From contig SADC01001371.1 in assembly GCA_004194705.1 (NCBI GenBank), positions 62,001-126,000 on the forward strand: a DNA stretch of 64,000 nucleotides, given 5' to 3'. Under the pieces are notes generated by a model. That model searched no databases. It was not told the DNA's origin and saw nothing but the letters and a program-made list of their open reading frames with translations. The position numbers and the translations under genes are program-made. The stretch comes from Ditylenchus dipsaci. Its lineage: Eukaryota; Nematoda; Chromadorea; Rhabditida; Anguinidae. Below are positions 55,763 to 64,000 of the stretch, in pieces. Position 1 is the first letter of the stretch, and each line of letters begins with the position of its first letter.

Positions 55763-55920
55763 CCGTATTCTCTCTAATAGAACGCCACTTTCTAATAGAA
55801 CGCCGCCTCCTAGGGCCAAAACTAGGGGGGTAAACCATGTTTTATTGCATTTTTAACACAAAGTCTAAAAAATTTTGGAGGTTAAAAAAACGCCATGGCG
55901 TTCTATTAGAGAGAATATGG
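55763..55920. mobile_element. 158-bp CCGTATTC-type MITE
   Basis: Ends CCGTATTCTCTCTAATAGAAC and complement (GAGAGAATATGG), flanked by TA. Confidence 0.85.
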
Positions 55921-56229
55921 TAAATTGGGAATAACAATCACACAAAACCTTCACAAATCAATCAAATCTCCGGCCAGCGTCAGCAGCACTTTCTCGCGAA
56001 TGCAGCCTTTTGAGTTTAGGTGGTGGAGGGTGGAGAATGGATGAAACAATAATAGGCGGAAACTAAGGGCATAGCAAAATTAACATTAGGATTCCTGTCG
56101 CGAGACAAACATTTACTTGGGTTTAATTATACAGACAATCCATAAGTGGAAGTTTTTTGTCACAAAAAAATTTTTTATTTGACAGTAGATTTTATATGCA
56201 AACTTTTCGGGTAACTAAATAAACAAAAA

Positions 56230-56600
56230 CTGGCTCAAAAAGGCCCCGGGAGTCCAGGGCTCTCGGCCCGCCGACAGGCGGGCCACCTGAGCTAGTTAGG
56301 CAAGTCCCTAACTACTTGATGGATATCTCAACTACCCGGAATATAACCCAACTGTCTAAAGGGTATCGACCCCTCTCACGGGCTTGGTAACCACGTCTAC
56401 CTGAAAAGAAGAATGCAAAGATGTGTCAGGCAAACCATATGAAGTCACTATCAAGAAGAAGAGTATTCTTTCGGGTACCAGCCCCTGTTAACGTGAAGGG
56501 TAGTTCAACCGGATAAATGGTAACTGACTCACCTAAATGGTAACTGACTCCGAAGGGTACCATTTCGAATGTCTCTGTAGCAGAATCTGTTTTCGTGGGT
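56230..56600. repeat. degenerate minisatellite
   Basis: Units with AACTAC, GGGTACC and GTAACTGACTC recur; begins next to CGGCCCGCCGACAGGCGGGCC, also seen at about 54830. Confidence 0.5.
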
Positions 56601-56789
56601 GTCATGACAATTGACATACGTCTTTTGTAAGAAGGCGTCCGTTATTCGCTCATCAACCTAATAAGACAGTAAGTTGGACTTTGAAGAGCAGTTTTTTAAA
56701 TAAATTAGCCAAGCTGAACACGAATCCGTAAAGAAAACCTGGAAAACGAGACAGAAAGCAGACAGAAAAACACTTACAGGGAAAAAATG

Positions 56790-56975
56790 AGCACATCCTA
56801 ATTTAGAATAATCCTTACTAGGATACTTTGACTAAATGATCCTATTTAGGATACTCTGGTCAAAACACCTTAATTAGGATCATTTTGACTAAAGGATCCT
56901 AATTAGGATGTTATATTGACAGGATCCTAATTAGGATACTCTAGTCCAAATATCCTAATTAACACTAGAATTCCC
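56790..56975. repeat. tandem array of CCTAATTAGGATACTCTGGTC units
   Basis: Six or seven units of about 28 bp, each a palindromic TCCTAATTAGGA plus TACTCTGGTCAAA or a variant. Confidence 0.75.
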
Positions 56976-58270
56976 GACTGTAACGTTTGACTACCTGGCA
57001 GTAAAAATGCCTGCTGAGCAAGATAATCGCAAAACTGGGCCTCCTCGCTAGAGTACAATGCACTTTTTATGGCAATTGTCACAGCGACTCTTTGAAAAAT
57101 GGATGATTCTTTCTTCAGGCTAGTGAGCAGTGAATTTACTCAGCTCAACATTTTCTTTTATGCTCATAAGAAAGCCCTTTGTCTGGGCTTTTTGATGGTA
57201 TGTCGTTTGCCTGCCTTCGAATGAATTATCGCGGGTAAAAATTAAAAGAATCAAATAAGGACATTTTGAAAAATTTACAATTTTACTGAAAGCATGGGAA
57301 TTTTTTGTACTCTGGCCGTTTATCTACATAATGCCTGGTCAATACTCGTAGAGAAACTCAAGCGCTACAAGATAGGCCAAAAATCAGCACAAGAATTTAA
57401 TAAAAGTCACTTCAGAATTACAAGAGAAGAGGTAGAACCAGCTGTTTTTCTGGTATCAAAATTTGAGGGATACCTGGTTTTGGAATATTCCTGGTTGAAT
57501 TTCTGAAGAAAATCGGGAGTGCAATATAGCTAAATGATCAGCATGAAAATTGCAACATAACTTGTGCAAAGGCTCACAAGACAACAAGCAAATATCACAA
57601 TGTTCAAGCCAAAACAATTTGACCTCAAAACCATACGAAAAACCAGGGGCTTTTGGACAAAAATTCAGGTGGTTATGTCTTTGTTTCGTAATTTTCTCTA
57701 AATTTTATAATGCATTTTCAGGAAAAAAAATTTACGTGTTAGAGCGAGAAAAACTGCATCAAATACGATAAAAAAGATCTCAGGTAAGTCTTTGTTTTCT
57801 CTCTTTTCAAGAGGATTGAAGAAGTATGCTGGTGGACTTTCATGCATGGACGATTCTGGTTTGATTACATCGGGTTCGAATTCGACACAAATATTTCAAA
57901 TTCAGATACTTTTAGAAAAAAAGACCCGCTTAAGTCTTGGCTATCTTTTGGTGTGAGGTTTGCACGAATACATCGGGTTCGAATTCGACACAAATATTTC
58001 AAATTCATATTGTGTTCAAAATATTGCTTCTAAACTCAGTAAAATCAAACCAGAATTTTTAGATTTTAGGAGGGGGAGGTTGGTTAATTTGACATAAAAA
58101 CCTCAACTTCGCGAGTCTAGAGAAATTTTTTTCTTCAATAAAGTGTAAAACTTTTTTTTGCAAAGTTACTCTACGCAAATGTTCCCAACGAATAAGAATC
58201 AATCACATGCAAAATTAGAATAATTTTTTTTTCTCAATTTTTGCCTTGATCCCCCTTTGGTCTGTGAGTT
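56976..58270. other. about 1.3 kb without a supported gene
   Basis: An open frame at 57294-57506 (TLAVYLHNAWSILVEKLKRY) has a piece that vaguely recalls the NA-helix of piggyBac-type transposases, but nothing around it supports this. A direct repeat of 38 bp starting ACATCGGGTTCGAATTCG lies at 57867 and 57970. Confidence 0.4.
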
Positions 58271-58899
58271 CAAAGGCGGGTACCAGGAATGAGGATTTCG
58301 GTCTAACTAGGCCTTTCTCCTTGATAGCTGGGATTCCCAAAATAGGCCAGCGAAAATTTGAGTTAGGCCTAGTGCTAAGTAGACCTTTTTTTGGCCTGGG
58401 CTTTTTCGGTCTGACTAGGCCTATTTTTTGGCGGGAATTTGAGAAAATTTTATTTTTCAAAGAATATTTTTTTGCTTCGTGATAAGGATAATACTCTTTT
58501 CCGGCCCAAATCCACGCTTTTTTCAAATTGTTGGTTGCTCAAGGCTAGGTAACGACGATTAGCATGATTGTTTGGACTAATTTCCGTAGTTCCTCCACTG
58601 ATTCAACCTGTTTTCTTTTCCCAGTCAATATCTCTATATAGTATCTGGACTTTGTCCGCCACGTTTTTGACTACAAAGTTTGTTCGCAGCATAAGTGGCC
58701 TTAGAGTTAATGTTTTGATACAAGCGTTATTTACCATTTGACGCACAATTGTCTGGAGATGTGCCCTTTTCGAAAGTGCGAAAAACCATATTTCCACACC
58801 CCAGCGAGCATATGAGCCTTGGAAGTGAAAAATAATTTTTTGCTAGACAAAAAAATTAAAAAAAATTAAATTTTGAATTGGCACTTTTAGTTTTTAGTA

Positions 58900-59170
58900 C
58901 CAAGAGGTGCTCTATCCACCAGAAGAATACACCAACCACCTGAAGGTTTATAACTTCCTACAATATAACTTAATTTCCTCTAGGGTTCCCTATCTATACA
59001 GAGGGTACACCAATCACCTGTAAAGTACCTAAACTGACTAGAAGCATCGTAAACTGATCAGCGCTACTTCATTCACCTGGAGGATACCCAATTAGGAAAT
59101 CATACTCTGGAAGCTGCCCTAACCGCCTGGAGGTACCTGTCCTGCCTGGAGAGTACCCTAATAAACTGGA
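58900..59170. repeat. degenerate minisatellite in the insert of the fold-back left arm
   Basis: Units of 22-26 bp with ACCACCTG, GGAGGTACC and GGGTACACC; same family as 34255-35080. Confidence 0.6.
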
Positions 59171-59173
59171 TTA

Positions 59174-59419
59174 CCGTATTTCCTCTAATTGCCGCCCCCT
59201 CTAATTGCTGCTCCCCTAACTTCAAGTGGTCTGAAAACCCTGTTTTCATTTACTGTTCGAGCTGTCTAAAAAGTGCCTGCGAGGGATTTAAAAAATCTAA
59301 CAGGCACTTTTTACACAGCTCAAACAGTAAATGAAAACGCGAGTTTTGAACCACTTGAACTTTGAAAAAATTGCATGCTTCTAATTGCCGCCTCGGGGCG
59401 TTAATTAAAGGAAATACGG
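59174..59419. mobile_element. 246-bp CCGTATTT-type MITE
   Basis: Ends CCGTATTTCCTCTAATTGCC and complement, flanked by TA; splits the minisatellite. Confidence 0.88.
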
Positions 59420-59665
59420 TAGGCCCCAAAAAGGTACACCAACTATCTAGATGTTACACAGGATGTACACAGGATGTTATAATTTGCTTAGAGAAGCTAA
59501 ATTAGCTGCTATGTGCCGTAATTACGGAACATCTGTGTAGCAGGCTCAACTTGCCGGCTAGATCAGGGCCTCGTCCGGGAGATATAATGGGCCTGAATAT
59601 TTTGCACCTGCACACAGACAGTAACCCTAACCACTCTGAGGGTATGTAGACATCCTTGAAGGTAC
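59420..59665. repeat. degenerate minisatellite, continuation
   Basis: GGTACACCAACTATCTAG and related units, then a more diverged tail. Confidence 0.45.
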
Positions 59666-60210
59666 TAAACACTGGCTCCAGATTTGCGAAAAATTTGCGC
59701 TAAGTATGGGCACCAGTGCCAAACGAGTAAATACGTCAGTCGCTGAAAAGAAAATTTTGATGCCTGTGTCAATGTCTCATATGGCAAGAGTCTGATGGTG
59801 GGTACTAGCGCTAAGTGCTGACACCAATCATTTACAAAAACGTCCCTGGACACCGGCACCCAAAAATTGTCAAATTTTGCCTGGCAACCGATCAACTATT
59901 GGATGTGATGATTCAAAAAGAGTAGACTCTCCATATACTTTTACACGCTACATAATGTACTCTTCAGTTACGACCCCTGCACGATTTCGACTTTATTGCT
60001 ATCTAACTAGGCGCCTATAAAGCGCCAATCAACCTTGTTTACATGTAGTTTTGTTTGTTCAGGTATTATCATGGACTCGAGGCAGAGGTGGGCAAAGATC
60101 AGATCAGATCAGTTCAGATCAGATCAGTTCAGATCAGTTCAGATCAGATCAGATCGGATCAGATCAGATCGCTGAAGATCAGATCAAGATCAGATCAGAT
60201 CGGCATAATA

Positions 60211-60397
60211 CAGTCGACTCTCGATAAACCGCCACCCCTGGGGACGCCGATTTAGTGGCGGTTTATCGAGAGTGGCGGTTTATCGAGGGTAAACTTTGAC
60301 TAATTAAGGCCAACCAAAGCCAACCAAATTTCGTCCGAGGTGGCGGTTTACCGGGAGTGGCGGTTTATCGGGGTGGCGGTTTATCGAGAGTCGACTG
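60211..60397. mobile_element. 187-bp pogo-like MITE nested in the AGATC element
   Basis: Ends CAGTCGACTCTCGATAAACC and complement, flanked by TA; GTGGCGGTTTATCG motifs inside. Confidence 0.9.
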
Positions 60398-60483
60398 TAT
60401 ATTTTTTTCTTTAGTTTTGTCAAATTTCTTAGTGTAAGTCAGAAATTTTCGGCGAAACGTATTTTACACAGAGTTGAAAAAAA

Positions 60484-61254
60484 AGATCAGGGCCGGCACT
60501 CACCATCTTTTTACCCTTACCTTTTACCCTTACCTCTACCCGTACTCACCATAATTTTTACCCTTACCTTTACCTCTAACTTTTACCCTTACCTTTTACC
60601 CTTACCTCTACCTGTACTCACCATACTTAGAGGTAAAGGTAGAGGTAGAGATAAGGGTAAAAAACAACAGGGGGACCAAGGCATATTTTTACCATGGGTG
60701 GTAGCAGGGTAAAAATTTTTACCTTCATCTCGATTTTCAAAATATTGTCCCGTAAAGCATTTCTAGAGCAATTTTAGTTCGCTGAACACGAATTTAACGT
60801 CCGTTTTTCATTGTTGTGCGTTTCATTGTTGTGCGGATTGTTGACTTTTGCTCGCTACTTTGAGACTGTGCTTTTTCTCTCACTCTATCGTTGTTTTTGT
60901 TTAGTTTTCGCAATGTTTACGGGAATGAATGATGATCAGCCGCCGAGGCGGGTCTGTGCATGCAATCTCTGCGCATTGCAAAGAATGAACACGGGATCAA
61001 ATATGAGAAATTCTATCGTAAATCGTTACTTTGTCCGTTGAGGTGTGCTTTGCACTGTTGTGTTGTTGAATAAATCGTTTGGTGCCGAAGCAGTTGTATT
61101 TGCATGTATTTGTAAAAGTTGAAGGTAGAAATACAGCTAAGGGTAAAAGGTAAAGGTAATGGTAAAAGTTACAGGTAATGGTAAAAGGTAGAGGTAAAGG
61201 TAGAGGTAAGGGTAAAAGTTAGAGGTAAGGGTAAAGATGGTGAGTACCGGCCCA
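60484..61254. mobile_element. element with GGTAAAAGGTAGAGG arrays, nested in the AGATC element
   Basis: Ends AGGGCCGGCACTCACCATC and GATGGTGAGTACCGGCCC. Arrays TTTTACCCTTACC and GGTAAGGGTAAAA flank a unique centre. The centre (60800-61080) has an open frame with DDQPPRRVCACNLCALQRMN to a TGA, then GAATAAATCG. Confidence 0.75.
60914..61041 (+). pseudogene. short Cys-containing ORF inside element, BED-finger-like scrap
   Basis: MFTGMNDDQPPRRVCACNLC... about 42 codons to TGA, followed by GAATAAATC. CxxC followed by Gly, Asn and Arg resembles the first half of a BED finger (as in hAT transposases), without the His pair. Tentative. Confidence 0.3.
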
Positions 61255-63494
61255 GATCGATTTAGATCAGATCAGTTCAGATCGGGTCAGATCGAATCAG
61301 ATCGGGTCAGATCGACATATATTTTTTTTCTTTAATTTCGTCCAATTCCTAAGTATAAGTCAATTTTTTACGGCGAAACGTATTTTACACTCAAAAAGCG
61401 AGGTTTATTGTGTTTTCTAACTACATATATATAGTTACAATTTTTGTCTTTGGATTTTTAGTACCCTTTATTTTTTCTCAAAATTTAATTTCTTTTTCAT
61501 TTATCTGTTTTGAAAAATTTAACACGAGAAAGGCCGGTTGTGACTTTTGTTGATTCTGGTGCAGAATTTCACGCTGAACACGATGGCGCGGGTCCTTTTT
61601 GCTTCAATCATTGATGAAGTAGGTGTAAAAGGGTCCGCAAGGTAACACATTGTGCAGGGTCAAAATCCAGCTGGGTACCCACAGGTTTTCAATTAATGCG
61701 CCATGATGGTCATACTACACCCACGCTCATAATATACCAAAATGACCGCCAGGAATTTAGCTTTCAAAAAAATAATCATTCACTCTTTCGATTTGAAGGT
61801 TTAAGATAAATCACCACTTGTTTGTTGGAGTAGCGATTTTCAAAACGCTCCATTCTTACTTTCTATAAGCGAAAAACTTTGTGCAGAGATAAAATATAGC
61901 TGAATAATCAAAACAAAACAAAGAGCAGAATGTCACTGTCATTTTGGCTTTGAATGCAACTATAGTTTATTGTCAAGTTATGACAAAATGTGCAAAATGA
62001 ATATATAAGTTGTGACACAAATTTTTTATAATTTTTTTCCGCTGGGAAAACTTTTGATTCTGACACTGCATTCGTGTTTGCTTATAAAACTTTTTTTTGC
62101 AATTTCAGAGTCCCCGTCAAATTTCGAATTCCGCTCAAGACAATAAACATTGAAATTTTAAATTCAAATGTTTATTGTCTTGAACGGAATTCAAAATTTG
62201 ACAGTGATTCTGAAATTTCAAAAGAAGCTTTATTTTATGAAGACTTTGCTGAACTCGAATCCAGTGTCAGTATCAAAAGTTTTTCCAGCCGAAAAAAATC
62301 TACCGACAAAAATTGTAATTATATATGTAGTTAAAAACACAAAAAAACTTTTTTGACTGTAAAATACGTCTCGCCGTAAAATTTTGACTTAAACTAAGAA
62401 ATTTGACAAAATTAAAGAAAAAAATATGTCGATCTGACCCGATCTGACCCGATCTGACACGATCTGAACTGATCTGATCTAAATTGATCTGATCTTTTTT
62501 TCAATTCTGTGTAAAATACGTTTCGTCGTAAAATTTTGACTTATACTAAAAAATTTGACAAAATTAAGGAAAAAATATATTATGCCGATCTGATCTTCGG
62601 CGATCTGATCTGATCTTTGCCCACCCCTGACTCGAGGGATACGCAAGCTGTAGTCAGTCGAGGATTGCTAGTCAAAGCAAACCAAAACTAATCGAAGATT
62701 TTGTCACAGTTAGATTTAATTTATTTCTTTTCTTTACTCTAGCGTTGTTATTTGTTGGCAATACGATTTGTTTGTGATTTTCAGGTCTCTTAATCAGGTA
62801 TTCTTTCATTCTTCTTTCTTTGCTTTTGATAATCTAGAGTAGACTCCAGTCTACAATTTGTAGAGAATAATAACTGATTTGATCAAAAGCAAACACAGAA
62901 GAATGAAAGAATACCTGATTAAGAGACCTGAAAATCACAAACAAATGGTATTTCCCAAAAATAACAATGCTAAAGTCAAGAAAAGAAATTAATTAAATCT
63001 AATTGTGACAAAGTCTTTGATTGGTTTTGGCTTGCTTTGATTAGCAATCCTTGACCGACTACAGCTTGCGTGTCCCTCGACTCTATGATAATACCTGAAC
63101 AAGCAAAATCACATGTAAACATTGACTGGAAAAATAAAACAGGTTGAATCAGTGGAGGAACTACGGAAATTAGTCCAAACAATCATGCTAATCGTCGTTA
63201 CCTAGCCTTGAGCAACCAACAATTAGAAAAAAGCGTGGATTTGGGCCGGAAAAGAGTATTATCCTTATCACGAAGCAAAAAAATATTCTTTGAAAAATAA
63301 AATTTTCTCAAATTCCCGCCAAAAAATAGGCCTAGTCAGACCGAAAAAGCCCAGGCCAAAAAAAGGTCTACTTAGCACTAGGCCTAACTCAAATTTTCGC
63401 TGGCCTATTTTGGGAATCCCAGCTATCAAGGAGAAAGGCCTAGTTAGACCGAAATCCTCATCCCTGGCGGGTACACATCGAGATGCGTTTATGT

Positions 63495-63572
63495 GGCTAC
63501 CAGACAAATTCCAATATTTTTGGAAAATGTCGCGCGACACTTTCCAAAAATATTGGAATTTGTCTGGTAGCC
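63495..63572. mobile_element. 78-bp perfect-hairpin insertion with 8-bp duplication
   Basis: GGCTACCAGACAAATTCC...GGAATTTGTCTGGTAGCC: two 39-base arms with one mismatch and no loop. Perfect 8-bp duplications GTTTATGT (63487-63494 and 63573-63580). Confidence 0.93.
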
Positions 63573-63580
63573 GTTTATGT

Positions 63581-64000
63581 TGAACTCATATGTTCAAATT
63601 TGCCTTGGTGCACTCCCAAATCTTTTATTTGATTTTTGGTATCATTGTTTTCATATGAGCTATCAAATCGAGGTTACCAAAAAATCGGAACTAAAATAAA
63701 AAAACATGTTGGATTCCGTGCCTACTACCCTTCAAAGGTATTGTTTTCTTACTGGGTCAAACCTTTGCAGGCCACCTAATTTTCTAAACCGATGTGACAA
63801 CATTTCAATGTAATTTTTTATAAAATTTGACTCTAAAAGGCTGATAGTACCTTATGATAAGTTGATTAAAAGGTAGAGGGGAGGCGATGAAAACCAAGGT
63901 ATATGGGTTCTGGATGATTTCCGTTATTTTGATGGTCATTTGCATGAAATTGCAAAATGAAGGCAGTTGCTAACAGCAAAGCAGTGCTGAAAATAATTCC
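63581..64000. other. right end of window, nothing recognised
   Basis: No coding sequence, RNA or bounded element seen. Confidence 0.4.

Larger units (their letters stand above)
60083..62629. mobile_element. 2.55-kb hAT-like element with AGATC arrays
   Basis: Ends CAGAGGTGGGCAAAGATC and GATCTTTGCCCACCCCTG; perfect 8-bp duplications ACTCGAGG (60075-60082 and 62630-62637). Arrays of AGATCAGATC and GATCTGATC lie in both subterminal regions. It contains a pogo-like MITE and an element with GGTAAAAGGTAGAGG repeats. No transposase was recognised. Confidence 0.92.
58271..63475. mobile_element. large fold-back element carrying two insertions
   Basis: Left arm pieces 58271-58629, about 60030-60082 and 62638-62840 read inverted in one continuous block at about 62860-63475. 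Shared landmarks: GAGGATTTCGGTCTAACTAG, GTAGTTCCTCCACTGATTC, TTGTTCAGGTATTATCAT and AATCAGGTATTCTTTCATTC. The centre is near 62850. The left arm is interrupted by about 1.4 kb (58630-60029) and by the element 60083-62629. Confidence 0.8.

Noticed and set aside
57294..57506. Possible piggyBac transposase fragment
   Set aside because: One short resemblance (YLHNAWSILVEK) without catalytic motifs, ends or TTAA flanks.
60083..60210. AGATCAGATC array as an EcoDam-like or ordinary microsatellite
   Set aside because: It has an inverted partner array and sits inside exact element ends with an 8-bp duplication.
63290..63583. 97-codon + frame near the right end and its mirror at 58215-58526
   Set aside because: They are the two arms of the fold-back element; same translation in inverted positions.

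Overview
This window is eukaryotic nuclear DNA from a small-genome, AT-rich invertebrate. Real genes are split into many short exons. Most introns are 42-61 bp with T-rich acceptors ending TTTCAG or TTTTAG. There are two tRNA-Ile genes and no bacterial operon structure. A nematode, perhaps of a basal lineage, is my best guess; this is inference from intron style and gene content and not a proven identification.

Genes. (1) The clearest gene is on the + strand at 21260-28770: an ectonucleotide pyrophosphatase/phosphodiesterase (ENPP family, type II membrane protein). I could thread 24 exons with one open frame (875 residues visible; the first exon or exons upstream are not identified). (2) A histone-fold protein resembling CENP-X (MHF2) lies on the - strand at 12799-13034. 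(3) An F-box-like, coiled-coil, single-membrane-segment protein is on the - strand at 43597-44657. (4) The 3' part of a multi-pass membrane protein with a receptor-like tail is on the - strand at 45583-46600. (5) A multi-exon + strand gene of unknown function, perhaps with a Utp12-like helical segment, runs from 33469 to 41342. (6) A partial serine- and arginine-rich gene enters from the left edge (1-606, - strand). Two inverted copies of tRNA-Ile(AAT) lie at 4923-4995 and 7923-7996.

Everything else is dominated by small DNA transposons and their wrecks. Many can be bounded to the base because inverted ends are flanked by target-site duplications. Four groups stand out: elements beginning GGCGCTA or GACGCTA with 8-bp duplications (Mutator-like is likely, since one carries a broken FLYWCH-finger gene); hAT-like elements beginning CAG with 8-bp duplications and element-specific tandem motif arrays just inside the ends; TA-flanked elements (pogo-like CAGTCGA ends, CCGTATTT ends, CAGGGT ends); and TTAA-flanked piggyBac-like elements. 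They are often nested: 48.2-51.7 kb is a nest at least four insertions deep, with a decayed hAT transposase gene at its core. Near-perfect palindromes (16.4 kb, 37.6 kb, 58.3-63.5 kb, 63.5 kb) are common.

Layout. 0-12 kb: edge gene, tRNAs, Mutator-like and hAT-like elements. 12.8-13.0 kb: CENP-X. 13-21 kb: repeats only. 21.2-28.8 kb: ENPP. 29-42 kb: unknown gene with element-filled introns. 43.6-46.6 kb: two - strand genes. 47-64 kb: repeats, minisatellites and nested elements. In the ENPP gene seven of the eight introns longer than 100 bp contain recognisable element sequence, so insertions account for most of the intron length variation.
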